Below, piece by piece: positions 1 through 7,390 of a stretch of DNA of 15,334 nucleotides. Numbering within the stretch: position 1 is the first letter of the stretch; each line of letters begins with the position of its first letter. The position numbers and the translations under genes were made by a program. The DNA comes from an uncultured Kiritimatiellota bacterium (GTDB taxonomy: Bacteria > Verrucomicrobiota > Kiritimatiellia > RFP12 > UBA1067). The notes under the pieces are model-generated. The model was not told where the DNA came from and did no database searches. It worked only from the letters and a program-made list of their open reading frames with translations. The stretch lies in assembly GCA_934635385.1 (NCBI GenBank), contig CAKTZI010000063.1:1-15334 (forward strand), read 5' to 3'.

Positions 1-258
1 CAGAAGGTGGCGGTCGATTCCGTCCACTTCCCGCTCTGGACGTACAACCCGACGACGGGCAAGGTGAAGCTCGACTCGGCGGACAAGTCCGCGACGGTGT
101 CGTTCGCGAAGGACGCGGTGTCGAAGGAGTTCGGCGAGAACCGCTTCAGGCAGCTGATCAAGAAGGTCGGCGCCGAGAAGGCGACGGCGATGCTCGAGAA
201 GGCCGAGGAAGGCTTCAAGGAGAACTACGCGCTCCTCAAGAAGCTCTCCGAGATGTAA
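1..258 (+). CDS. C-terminal end of an unrecognised protein (5' partial)
   Basis: The frame is open from the first base of the window to a TAA at 256-258, so only the last 85 residues are visible and the start lies upstream. The fragment is charged and rich in Lys, Glu and Ala. Its last 45 residues look helical (for example LIKKVGAEKATAMLEKAEEG), preceded by a short Thr/Pro-rich stretch (PLWTYNPTTGKV). I see no catalytic motif, membrane segment or signal that identifies a family, so I give no function. A GTG at position 7 could be read as a start, but the frame has no stop before it and no ribosome binding site is visible, so I treat this as the tail of a longer gene. A strong hairpin follows 12 nt after the stop. 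Confidence 0.6.
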   Translation, partial: QKVAVDSVHFPLWTYNPTTGKVKLDSADKSATVSFAKDAVSKEFGENRFRQLIKKVGAEKATAMLEKAEEGFKENYALLKKLSEM

Positions 259-270
259 GGCTCGCGCAGA

Positions 271-302
271 AGCCTGCGGCGGCAATTTTGCCGCCGCAGG
301 CT
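271..302 (+). terminator. Perfect 15-bp hairpin, probable terminator
   Basis: The arms 271-285 and 288-302 are exact reverse complements (AGCCTGCGGCGGCAA / TTGCCGCCGCAGGCT) around a 2-nt centre. It sits 12 nt after the stop of the first gene and before the next promoter-like box. There is no run of T after the stem, so it is not a textbook intrinsic terminator. It may still terminate in this organism, or it may stabilise the 3' end of the upstream mRNA. Confidence 0.6.
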
Positions 303-312
303 CCGATTGATC

Positions 313-323
313 TTTGATATACC
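313..323 (+). promoter_or_regulatory. Extended -10 promoter-like box
   Basis: TTTGATATACC carries TG one base upstream of a TATACC hexamer. It matches the TG-N-TATAAT pattern seen in front of five other transcription units in this window (4197, 8101, 8814, 10465, 15173). It lies just after the hairpin at 271-302 and about 50 nt before the small ORF at 373. No convincing -35 hexamer is visible. Confidence 0.4.
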
Positions 324-372
324 GTCCGATTGTAAGTCGGGTGGGCAGGTCGATAGTGGAGGGCTATTTCGG

Positions 373-468
373 ATGAGGAATGTCGTTGCGAGCATCTTGG
401 CAAGGCTGAAGAACATTGCAAAAGAGAACGGCCTTACGACAACACAATCGGAAAGGATGAAGCCATGA
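373..468 (+). pseudogene. 31-codon ORF resembling the N-terminus of an AbiEii-type nucleotidyltransferase toxin (fragment)
   Basis: The ORF starts at ATG 373 with a good Shine-Dalgarno sequence (GGAGGG, 358-363) and ends at TGA 466-468. The first 22 residues (MRNVVASILARLKNIAKENG, then LT) resemble the opening of AbiEii/AbiGii-type nucleotidyltransferase toxins (for example VRARLLNLAREKG-like stretches). After that the similarity stops and the ORF ends, with none of the nucleotidyltransferase core. The resemblance is from memory of the family and is short, so it may be chance. The TGA overlaps the next ATG (465) as ATGA, which could couple translation into the frame that runs into the glycoside hydrolase. 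No AbiEi antitoxin gene is visible upstream. It may be a decayed toxin gene interrupted by the intron remnant beside it, or a small leader ORF. Confidence 0.35.
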
Positions 469-490
469 CAAAGGGAAAAGCACTCGATGG

Positions 491-578
491 AAAGCCGTAT
501 GCGGGAAATCCACACGTATGGTTTGACGAGGGGGAAGTCGCATCGGCGGCAACGCCGAGGCGTGGGTCTCTACGCTAC
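491..578 (+). mobile_element. Group II intron 3'-end remnant (domain V and domain VI-like hairpins)
   Basis: Positions 492-524 fold like group II intron domain V. AAGCCGTATG pairs with CGTATGGTTT, with the catalytic AGC triad at 493-495, a two-base bulge (C513, A514), a short distal stem 503-504/510-511 and a GAAA-containing loop at 505-509. There is a C502-A512 mismatch where a pair is expected. Immediately downstream, 543-558 is a perfect six-pair hairpin closed by GCAA (TCGGCG-GCAA-CGCCGA), extended by 539-541/560-562, as expected for domain VI. No intron-encoded reverse transcriptase, domain I or 5' boundary is visible, so this is only the 3' end, probably an inactive relic. The same DNA is in frame with the glycoside hydrolase downstream. 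The exact 3' limit is uncertain. Confidence 0.5.
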
Positions 579-3269
579 ATGAGCATGAGAGCGAGATTCG
601 TCGGCGCGTTCGCGTCGGCCTTGGCAATGTTGTCCGTGACGGCGGCGGAGATTCCGCTGCCGGAGCATCCGCGCCCCGACTGGGAGCGCACGGCGTGGAT
701 CAACCTGAACGGAACATGGGACTTCGGCTTTGCCGCCGACAAGTTGGATCGGAAGATTCTCGTGCCGTTCGGCTGGGGCTCGCCGCTGTCGGGCGTCAAG
801 GCGGAATCCGGGAAGGACACGGGCCACTACCGCCGCCGTGTGACGGTGCCGGCGGACTGGAAGGGTAAGCGCGTCTTTGTCGTCGTGGGGGCGGCCGACC
901 ACGACACGACCTGCACGTTTGACGGGCAGGCGCTCGGCACGCACGCCGGCGGCTACACGCCGTTTGCGTTCGAGCTGACGGAGTTCGTGAAGTGGGGCGA
1001 AGAGCAGACGCTCGAATTCGCCGTCTGGGATCCGAGTCCGAAGGCCGCGCAGGACGGTCACTACCTTTGGGGCAAGCAGGGCTACGGCAACGCGCGCGGC
1101 ATCTGGCAGACGGTCTACTTGGAGGCGCGCGGCGACGAGTTCCTCGACAGCGTGCGCTTCCTGCCGTCGCTTGCGCGGAAGTCCGTCCGTCTGGAGGCGA
1201 CGCTCGGTGCGTCGGCGAAGGCTGCGCGCACGCTGCGCGCGGAAGTTGACGGGCGCGCCTTCACGTTCCCGGTCGCGGTCGGTCAGCAGGTCGTCACGGG
1301 CGAGATTCCGTTCGCGCAACCCCGTCTTTGGGAACTTGATGACCCACACCTCTACGACGTCACGCTGACGTTCGCGGACGACGCGGTGAAGACCTATTTC
1401 GGCTTCCGCGAAGTCGGCACAGGGAAGACGCCGAACGGCGACAGCTACATGACGCTGAACGGCAAGCCCGTCTACCTGCAGCTCTGCCTCGACCAGAGCT
1501 ATCACCCGGAGGGCTGGTACACGTTCCCGTCGGACGAATTCATGAAGAACGAGATCCTCATCTCGAAGAAGCTCGCGCTCACCGGCAACCGCATCCACAT
1601 CAAGGTCGAGGTGCCGCGCAAGCTCTACTGGGCCGACCGGCTCGGCCTGCTCATCCAGGCGGACGTCCCCTGCGCGTGGGGCGACGCGAGCGAGGCGATG
1701 TTCGAGGAGCACTGGAAGTGCTTCGAGGGGATGCTCACGCGCGACTTCAACCATCCGTCGATCTACCAGTGGACGCTCTTCAACGAGACGTGGGGGCTCT
1801 TCTCCAACCGCTCGCTCGCGGCGGGACTCGCCGAGGGCGGCGCGGGCGGACGGCGCACCTACCGCGCCTGGGCGCAGCGCCGGGTCGCCGAGGCGTACCG
1901 CAAGGCGAAGCTCGCCGACCCGACGCGGCTCATCGAGGACAACTCGCCCTGCAACCGCGACCACGTCGTCACGGACGTCAACACGTGGCACGCCTACCGT
2001 CCGGGCTACGGCTGGGAGCGGCGCGTCGCCGAAGAGTGCGCAAAGACGCATCCCGGCTCGGCGCACAACTACATCGGCGGCCATGTCCAGCGCGACGAGC
2101 CGATGATGAACTCCGAATGCGGCAACGTCTGGGGCTACGAAGGCTCGACGGGCGACTGCGACTTCTCGTGGGACTACCACCTGATGGTCAACGCCTTCCG
2201 CCGCCACCTGAAGTGCGCGGGCTGGCTCTACACGGAGCATCACGACGTCACGAACGAGTGGAACGGCTACGTCCGCTTCGACCGCACGTGGAAGGAGACG
2301 GGCTTCGAGGAACTGGCGGGAATGAGCCTCGCCGGCCTCCATGCGGACACCGCGCTCTTCTTCGCCGGGACGCCCGGGCGCGAGACGGGCGAGACGGTCA
2401 CGCCCGGCGCGGCGGTGATGATCCCCGTCGGCGTCTCGCTCGTGACCGACCGCTACGCGGGACGATCGCTCACGCTTCAGCGCGAAGGCTGGTTCTTCGA
2501 CGCGCGCGGCGTGCGGCGCACGGAGTCGCTGACCGAGGAGGCGTCGGCCGTCACGGCGCGGTCGTGGCAGTGCGAAAAGCTCTGGGATGTCGCGTGGACG
2601 GCGCCGGACGAGCCGGCCAGCGGCTGCCTCGTCTTCACGCTCCTCGCCGACGGCCAGCCGGTCGCGACGAACTTCTGGTCGTTCTCGACCGTGGCCGTCG
2701 CGGGGGCGGGTCTTCCGGCCGCCGTGGCCGCCGACTGGTCGATTGGCGCGACCAACGTGCTCGACTGCCTCAAGCTCAACGGCTTCGGCAAGGGCTCGTT
2801 CACGTTCTCGCTGCCGGCCCCGGCGGCGGGCGGCGTCTTCCGGGCGGAGCTTTCCGCCAAGCGCCTGAACGGCAAGGACGTCGGCGCGGCGTATGTCCGC
2901 ACGGGCCTCGACGACATGCTCGGCGGCGGCACCAGCGACCGCTCGAAGAACCCGAACAGCTATCCGCAGACGAGCGCGGTGAAGTTCCCCGCGAACCTGA
3001 AGGTCTACGTGAACGGACGCCTCGCGCACGAACAGGTTCTGCCGGACGATCCGGCGGACAGCCGCGGCATTCTCTCGTGGCTGGCCCAGCCGCACGATGG
3101 CCGTCTGCGCGAGGCCGGCAGCTACGGCTACCTCGTCGAGGTGCCCGTGCGGGCGGAGGACGTGAAGGGCGGGCGCGTGACGGTGCGTCTGGAGTCGGAC
3201 AGCGGCCTCGCCGTCTACGGTCGCGCGTTCGGCCGCTATCCGTTCGCGCCGCACGTCGACGCGCAGTGA
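579..3269 (+). CDS. Secreted glycoside hydrolase family 2 (beta-galactosidase/beta-glucuronidase-like)
   Basis: This 896-residue protein has a signal peptide (residues 1 to about 22, ending near SVTAA) and a sugar-binding jelly-roll domain (LNGTWDF, HYRRRVTVP, GGYTPFAFELT). An Ig-like domain and a GH2 TIM barrel follow. The acid/base is E403 in FNETWG and the nucleophile is probably E513 in NSECG, a spacing normal for GH2. The last 270 or so residues look like extra beta-sandwich modules. It should cleave terminal beta-linked sugars outside the cytoplasm; the substrate cannot be read from sequence. The frame is also open upstream to ATG 465, which has a better ribosome binding site (AAAGGA, 453-458). 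That start would put 38 residues encoded by the intron remnant before the signal peptide, so I prefer ATG 579, with ATG 585 also possible. psd follows 20 nt downstream. Confidence 0.88.
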   Translation: MSMRARFVGAFASALAMLSVTAAEIPLPEHPRPDWERTAWINLNGTWDFGFAADKLDRKILVPFGWGSPLSGVKAESGKDTGHYRRRVTVPADWKGKRVFVVVGAADHDTTCTFDGQALGTHAGGYTPFAFELTEFVKWGEEQTLEFAVWDPSPKAAQDGHYLWGKQGYGNARGIWQTVYLEARGDEFLDSVRFLPSLARKSVRLEATLGASAKAARTLRAEVDGRAFTFPVAVGQQVVTGEIPFAQPRLWELDDPHLYDVTLTFADDAVKTYFGFREVGTGKTPNGDSYMTLNGKPVYLQLCLDQSYHPEGWYTFPSDEFMKNEILISKKLALTGNRIHIKVEVPRKLYWADRLGLLIQADVPCAWGDASEAMFEEHWKCFEGMLTRDFNHPSIYQWTLFNETWGLFSNRSLAAGLAEGGAGGRRTYRAWAQRRVAEAYRKAKLADPTRLIEDNSPCNRDHVVTDVNTWHAYRPGYGWERRVAEECAKTHPGSAHNYIGGHVQRDEPMMNSECGNVWGYEGSTGDCDFSWDYHLMVNAFRRHLKCAGWLYTEHHDVTNEWNGYVRFDRTWKETGFEELAGMSLAGLHADTALFFAGTPGRETGETVTPGAAVMIPVGVSLVTDRYAGRSLTLQREGWFFDARGVRRTESLTEEASAVTARSWQCEKLWDVAWTAPDEPASGCLVFTLLADGQPVATNFWSFSTVAVAGAGLPAAVAADWSIGATNVLDCLKLNGFGKGSFTFSLPAPAAGGVFRAELSAKRLNGKDVGAAYVRTGLDDMLGGGTSDRSKNPNSYPQTSAVKFPANLKVYVNGRLAHEQVLPDDPADSRGILSWLAQPHDGRLREAGSYGYLVEVPVRAEDVKGGRVTVRLESDSGLAVYGRAFGRYPFAPHVDAQ

Positions 3270-3289
3270 CGGCGGGGGAATCTGGTCTG

Positions 3290-4174
3290 ATGCGTACCAT
3301 GAAGAGCGAATCAGTCGAATACGTCGACCGGGCCACGGGGCGTCGGGTCGTCGAGTCGGTGATGGGCGACAAGGCGCTGCGCTTCGCCTACGAGACGCTG
3401 CTGGGGCGGACGCTCTGGAGCGTCCTCTTCGGCTCGCGGGCGATCTCGGCGTGGATGGGCCGCCGCTACGACGCGCCGCGCTCGAAACGGGACATTGCGG
3501 CGCTGACGTCCATTCCGGGCTGCCGCTGGGAGGAGGCCGAGAAGCCGCTTGCGGACTATGCGTCCTTCAACGACTTCTTCACGCGCCGCCTGAAGCCGGG
3601 CGCGCGCCCCGTGGGCGATGGACTGGTGAGTCCGGCCGACGGGCGGCTGCGGCTCTACCTGGGCGCGGATGCCGACCGACCGTTTCCCCTGAAGGGCGCG
3701 ACGCGCTCCCTGCGCACGGTTTTCGACGGTGCGGCGCCGGCGGGCCGCTACGACATCGCGGTTGTCCGCCTCGCGCCCGTCGACTACCATCGCTTCCACT
3801 TCCCCTGCGCCTGCACGACGGACGGGCCGGTGCGCATCGTGCCGGGGCGCTACCATTCGGTCAACCCGATCGCGCTCGTGCGCTGTCCCGACGTCTATGC
3901 GGACAACGAGCGGCAGATCGTCAAGTGTCGCGCGGCGTTCGGAGACTTCTGGCTTGTGGACGTCGGCGCGTTCGGCGTCGGGACGATCGTCCAGACGTTC
4001 GCGGGCGCGCAGCACGCCAAGGGGGACGAGAAGGGCTATTTCAAGTTCGGCGGATCGACCGTCATCTTCATCGCCTCGGCGGATGCCGTGACGTTCGACG
4101 CCGATCTCGTGCGCAACTCGTCCGAGGGCCTTGAGACGCGCGTCCTCTGTGGCGAGACGATCGGTCGCTTCTGA
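3290..4174 (+). CDS. psd: Phosphatidylserine decarboxylase proenzyme
   Basis: This 294-residue enzyme decarboxylates phosphatidylserine to phosphatidylethanolamine at the inner membrane. Hallmarks are FFTRRLKPGARP (residues 96-107), SPADG with the catalytic Asp at 117, DYHRFHFP with His at 167, YHSVNP (189-193) and the self-cleavage motif GGST (254-257). Cleavage between G255 and S256 would turn the Ser into the pyruvoyl cofactor, leaving a 255-residue beta chain and a 39-residue alpha chain. Length and architecture fit the short, roughly 295-residue class found in clostridia and chlamydiae. A start at ATG 3290 has a purine-rich GGGGGA upstream; ATG 3299 is an alternative. It follows the GH2 gene by 20 nt and may be co-transcribed with it. 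No phosphatidylserine synthase is in the window. Confidence 0.95.
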   Translation: MRTMKSESVEYVDRATGRRVVESVMGDKALRFAYETLLGRTLWSVLFGSRAISAWMGRRYDAPRSKRDIAALTSIPGCRWEEAEKPLADYASFNDFFTRRLKPGARPVGDGLVSPADGRLRLYLGADADRPFPLKGATRSLRTVFDGAAPAGRYDIAVVRLAPVDYHRFHFPCACTTDGPVRIVPGRYHSVNPIALVRCPDVYADNERQIVKCRAAFGDFWLVDVGAFGVGTIVQTFAGAQHAKGDEKGYFKFGGSTVIFIASADAVTFDADLVRNSSEGLETRVLCGETIGRF

Positions 4175-4196
4175 CGGTCGGCAACGTTCACGAGAA

Positions 4197-4207
4197 TTTG
4201 ATATAAT
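4197..4207 (+). promoter_or_regulatory. Extended -10 promoter of hexokinase
   Basis: TTTGATATAAT gives a perfect TATAAT at 4202-4207 with TG one base upstream. It lies 22 nt after the psd stop and 45 nt before the hexokinase ATG, leaving a leader of about 40 nt that holds a Shine-Dalgarno sequence (AAAAGGA, about 4237-4243). No clear -35 is visible at the usual spacing. Confidence 0.65.
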
Positions 4208-4252
4208 TCGCCTAAAGCAAACTCAACTTCAACCTGAAAAGGATTACGACTC

Positions 4253-5539
4253 ATGATGACACCTGAGGAATTTCTGGCGGCGAACGGGTTCGAGACGGCG
4301 GATCGGATCGACCGGCAGGCGATGATTTCGACGTTTCTCTCCGAAATGGAGAAGGGGCTCAAGGGCGCGCCGTCGTCCCTGCGCATGATCCCGGCCTACG
4401 TGGGCGTGCACGGCAAGATCCCGCAGGGGGCGAAGGCGGCCGTCCTCGACGCGGGCGGCACGAACTTCCGCTCGGCGATCGTCTCGATTCCGCCGAAGAT
4501 CGAGGACCGCCAGAACCAGTCGATGCCGGGCGCGAAGTCGCCGGTGACGGGCGACGAGTTCTACGCGGCGTTCGCGAACGAGCTGCGGCGCGTCGCGCCG
4601 AAGGCGACGGTGAAGAAGTTCGGCTGGTGCTTCTCGTACAATGCGGACGTCACGCCGGAGCTTGACGCGCGACTCAACTGCTGGACGAAGGGCATCCAGG
4701 CCCCGTCGATCGTCGGCCAGTACGTCGGCAAGGAGCTGCTGCGGCGCATGGGCGGCGGCGAGATCGCCATCGTGAACGACACGGTCGCGACGCTGCTCGC
4801 GGCGAAGGCGACGGAAGGCGACAAGACCTATTCCTCCTACATCGGCTTCATCCTCGGCACGGGCACGAACGCGGCCTACGTCGAGAAGAACGTGAACATC
4901 ACGAAGGTCGCAGACCTCGACCCGGAGGGCTCGATGATCATCAATGCCGAGTCGGGCAGCTTCGACAAGTACCCGCAGTCGCGCTTCGACGCGGCGATGG
5001 ACGCGAAGCAGGGCGACACGGGGCACAACACGTTCGAGAAGATGATTTCGGGCGGCTACCTCGGTGGCGTCGGCCTCGAAGTCTACAAGGCGGCCGCGAA
5101 GGCCGGCCTCTTCTCGCAGAAGGCGGCGTCGGCCCTCGGCGGCCTCGGCTCGCTGGAGACGATGGACTTCGACAACTTCTGCGCGGCCTATCACCGCGAC
5201 GACCGCGTCAACCTGTTGGAGGCGGTCTTCGCCGACGCCGACGACGCGAAGATGGCGCGCCGCCTCGGCATCCCCGTCTTCGAGCGCGCGGCCGTCCTGA
5301 CGGCGATTCACCTCGCGGCGTTCGCGATCAAGACGGGCGAGGGCGTCGAGGCCTCCGCGCCGATCGCGATCAGCGTGGACGGCTCGACGTACTACAAGAC
5401 GCGCGCGATCCCGTTCGACGCGACGGTGCGCCGTGAGCTGGACGAAATGCTCGTCAAGCGCCGCAACATCCACTACGCGATTCCGCCGCGCGTGGACGAC
5501 GCGCCGATGGTGGGCGCGGCCATCGCGGCCATGATGTGA
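4253..5539 (+). CDS. Hexokinase, eukaryotic-type family
   Basis: This 428-residue protein phosphorylates glucose or related hexoses with ATP at the 6 position. It carries the ordered motifs of the eukaryote-type hexokinase family (Pfam Hexokinase_1/Hexokinase_2) rather than the ROK or Glk families. These are the phosphate loop LDAGGTNFR (65-73), FGWCFSYN (sugar-binding region, 123-130), TKGI (146-149), NDTVATLL with catalytic Asp 176, ILGTGTN (200-206), INAESG with Glu 233, EKMISGGYLGG, and a C-terminal SVDGSTYYK phosphate-binding segment. Two consecutive ATG codons (4253, 4256) are possible starts; both are behind AAAAGGA. There is no signal peptide, so it is cytoplasmic. It has its own promoter and opens a run of four co-oriented genes. 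Bacterial members of this family are known but uncommon (for example in Bacteroides). Confidence 0.93.
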   Translation: MMTPEEFLAANGFETADRIDRQAMISTFLSEMEKGLKGAPSSLRMIPAYVGVHGKIPQGAKAAVLDAGGTNFRSAIVSIPPKIEDRQNQSMPGAKSPVTGDEFYAAFANELRRVAPKATVKKFGWCFSYNADVTPELDARLNCWTKGIQAPSIVGQYVGKELLRRMGGGEIAIVNDTVATLLAAKATEGDKTYSSYIGFILGTGTNAAYVEKNVNITKVADLDPEGSMIINAESGSFDKYPQSRFDAAMDAKQGDTGHNTFEKMISGGYLGGVGLEVYKAAAKAGLFSQKAASALGGLGSLETMDFDNFCAAYHRDDRVNLLEAVFADADDAKMARRLGIPVFERAAVLTAIHLAAFAIKTGEGVEASAPIAISVDGSTYYKTRAIPFDATVRRELDEMLVKRRNIHYAIPPRVDDAPMVGAAIAAMM

Positions 5540-5546
5540 GTGAGGC

Positions 5547-5578
5547 GTTGAGAAGTTGAGAAGTTGAGAGGTTGAGAA
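5547..5578 (+). repeat. Four tandem copies of the 8-bp unit GTTGAGAA
   Basis: Copies lie at 5547-5554, 5555-5562, 5563-5570 (last base G instead of A) and 5571-5578. They fill almost all of the 44-nt space between the hexokinase stop and the SurA-like ATG, so the repeat lies in the ribosome-binding region of the downstream gene. Confidence 0.9.
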
Positions 5579-5583
5579 AGAAG

Positions 5584-6453
5584 ATGAAGGGAACCTTGCC
5601 CAACGTTCTCGCCCTCGCGGCGCTGGCGTTCCTCCTCCCGACGGCCGTGCAGGCCGTCGAGGTGGACGGCGTCGCCGCGAAGGTCGGCTCCGAGACGATC
5701 CTCCGCAGCGAGGTCGCGAACGAGATGGCGCGCCTCGGCCTCCGCGACGCCTCGCGGTATGCGGAAGTCCTGAACGACATGATCGACCGCAAGCTCATGC
5801 TCAAGGCCGCGCGCGAGTCGAAGATGACCATGCAGGAGTGGGTCGTCGAGAACCGCATCCGCGAGATCATCCAGAAGGCCTTCGGCGGCGACCGCAACAA
5901 GCTGATTGAGACGCTCGGCCAGCAGCGCGTCTCGTATCCCGAGTGGTACGCCCGGATGAAGGAGGACATGATCGTCGGCGCGATGCGGTGGAACGTGATC
6001 AACAGGAACATCACCGCCTCGCCCGCCGAAATGCGCGCGGAGTTCGAGGCGCATCCCGAACGCTACACGGCCGACCATCGCGTGACCGTCTCGGTCATCC
6101 TCCTGAAGCCGGAGGAGCGCGTGCGCCGCGACGAGATCACGGCTGCGCTCAAGGAGAAGAGCTTCGAGGATCTGGGCGGCAAGAAGTACACGGACGTGAA
6201 GCCGGAGGACGTCTTCAAGCCGGAGGTCTGCGCCGAGATTGCCGCGATGCCGAAGGGCACGATCAGCAAGTGGATCGAGATCGACGGCTGGAGCTTCCTC
6301 CTGCGCAAGGAAGACGAGCGCGAAGGCAAGAAGCTCTCCTTCGAGGAGGCGTTCGACGCGATCGAGGCCAACGTGAAGGAAGCGAAGTCCAAGGCGGCCT
6401 ACCTCGCCTGGATCGCGCGCCTGCGCGAAGAGACCTACGTCAAGGTGCTTTGA
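5584..6453 (+). CDS. SurA-like periplasmic chaperone / peptidyl-prolyl isomerase-type protein
   Basis: This 289-residue protein has a signal peptide cleaved after about residue 24 (LLPTAVQA, then VEVDG). The mature start fits the SurA N-terminal domain: VDGVAAKVGSETILRSEV, then LNDMIDRKLMLKAA, then a helical region with YPEWYARMKEDMIVGAM. Family knowledge suggests a role in chaperoning outer-membrane proteins across the periplasm. The region after about residue 155 (VTVSVILLKPEE...MPKGTISKWIEIDGWSFLLRKEDE) has the ends of a parvulin domain (the KG-x-IS-x-W segment and a G-W-x-FLL strand) but is much shorter than normal, so isomerase activity is doubtful. I chose ATG 5584 because it starts the signal peptide cleanly; a TTG at 5572 lies within the GTTGAGAA repeat and is less likely. 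It probably shares the hexokinase transcript. Confidence 0.8.
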   Translation: MKGTLPNVLALAALAFLLPTAVQAVEVDGVAAKVGSETILRSEVANEMARLGLRDASRYAEVLNDMIDRKLMLKAARESKMTMQEWVVENRIREIIQKAFGGDRNKLIETLGQQRVSYPEWYARMKEDMIVGAMRWNVINRNITASPAEMRAEFEAHPERYTADHRVTVSVILLKPEERVRRDEITAALKEKSFEDLGGKKYTDVKPEDVFKPEVCAEIAAMPKGTISKWIEIDGWSFLLRKEDEREGKKLSFEEAFDAIEANVKEAKSKAAYLAWIARLREETYVKVL

Positions 6454-6481
6454 AGTCGGACAGAAAGGATTGGATTCGCAG

Positions 6482-7390
6482 ATGAAACCGACTCTCGTCG
6501 TTCTCGCCGCCGGCATGGGCAGCCGCTATGGCGGGCTGAAACAGGTTGACCCCGTGGGCCCTTCGGGCGAGGCCATTCTCGACTACTCCGTCTTCGACGC
6601 GATTCGCGGCGGCTTCGGCAAGGTCGTCTTCATCATCCGCAAGGACTTCGAGGCCGCGTTCAAGGAGAAGGTCGGCAAGAAGTACGAGGGCCTTGTCGCC
6701 GTCGACTACTGCCATCAGGACCTGAACGACCTGCCGGCGCCCTACACGCTCCCCGAAGGGCGCACGAAGCCGTGGGGCACGGCGCACGCGACGCGCGCGG
6801 CGCGCCACGTCGTGAAGGAGCCGTTTGCCGTCATCAACGCCGACGACTTCTATGGACGCGACGCGATGGCCAAGCTTGGCGCGTACCTCTCGTCCGTCGA
6901 TCCGGCGTCGCTCCACTTCGCGATGGTCGGCTACCGCCTCGACCTGACGCTCTCCGAGAACGGCTCGGTCGCGCGTGGCATCTGCGACATCTCCGCCGAC
7001 GGCAGCCTGAAGGGCGTGACCGAGATGACGAAGCTCGTCCGGGCCGGCGACGTGGCCGAGAACCGCGAGGACGCGGCGAACCCCGTCAAGGTTCCGCTCG
7101 ACGCGCGCGTCTCGATGAACTGCTGGGGCTTCACGCCGCAGCTCTTCGCCGAGCTGGAGACGCGCTTCGCGAAGTTCCTCGCCGCGCGCGGCACGGAAAT
7201 GAAGAGCGAGTGGTACATCCCGTTCGTCGTGGACGAGCTGATCAGGGAGGGCAAGGCCGACTGCCGGGTGCTGCCGACGGACTCCTCCTGGTTCGGCGTC
7301 ACGTACCGCGAGGACAAGCCGTTCGTCATGGCCGAGATCCGGAAACTCGTCGAGGCGGGCGAATACCCCGCGAACCTGCTTGCTCGATAG
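6482..7390 (+). CDS. Nucleotidyltransferase (sugar-phosphate NTP transferase-like)
   Basis: This 302-residue protein has a Rossmann-like NTP_transferase fold. The nucleotide-binding loop LAAGMGSRYGGLKQ occupies residues 8-21, followed by DPVGPSGE and ILDYSVFDAI. NADDFYG (119-125) supplies the metal-binding Asp pair after a PWGTAHA motif, and SMNCWGF and EWYIPFVVDEL lie in the C-terminal half. The family typically transfers a nucleotide to a sugar phosphate or similar acceptor; the acceptor cannot be named from sequence. The start at ATG 6482 fits the usual position of the LAAG loop. A TTG at 6470 would add only four residues. AAAGGA at 6464-6469 may serve as ribosome binding site. The 3' end overlaps the comF-like gene by 11 nt, so the two are probably translated from one mRNA. 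Confidence 0.82.
   Translation: MKPTLVVLAAGMGSRYGGLKQVDPVGPSGEAILDYSVFDAIRGGFGKVVFIIRKDFEAAFKEKVGKKYEGLVAVDYCHQDLNDLPAPYTLPEGRTKPWGTAHATRAARHVVKEPFAVINADDFYGRDAMAKLGAYLSSVDPASLHFAMVGYRLDLTLSENGSVARGICDISADGSLKGVTEMTKLVRAGDVAENREDAANPVKVPLDARVSMNCWGFTPQLFAELETRFAKFLAARGTEMKSEWYIPFVVDELIREGKADCRVLPTDSSWFGVTYREDKPFVMAEIRKLVEAGEYPANLLAR

Noticed and set aside
570..3254. 894-codon open frame on the minus strand opposite the GH2 gene
   Set aside because: It is the mirror of a GC-rich coding gene. Its translation is Arg/Ala/Val-rich with no motif, while the plus-strand product has a signal peptide and GH2 catalytic residues.
1676..3289. Upstream extension of the psd frame back to 1676 (832 codons)
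   Set aside because: Most of it lies inside the GH2 gene in another frame and is Arg-rich noise. Phosphatidylserine decarboxylase homology starts after ATG 3290, and the resulting 294 residues fit the family length.
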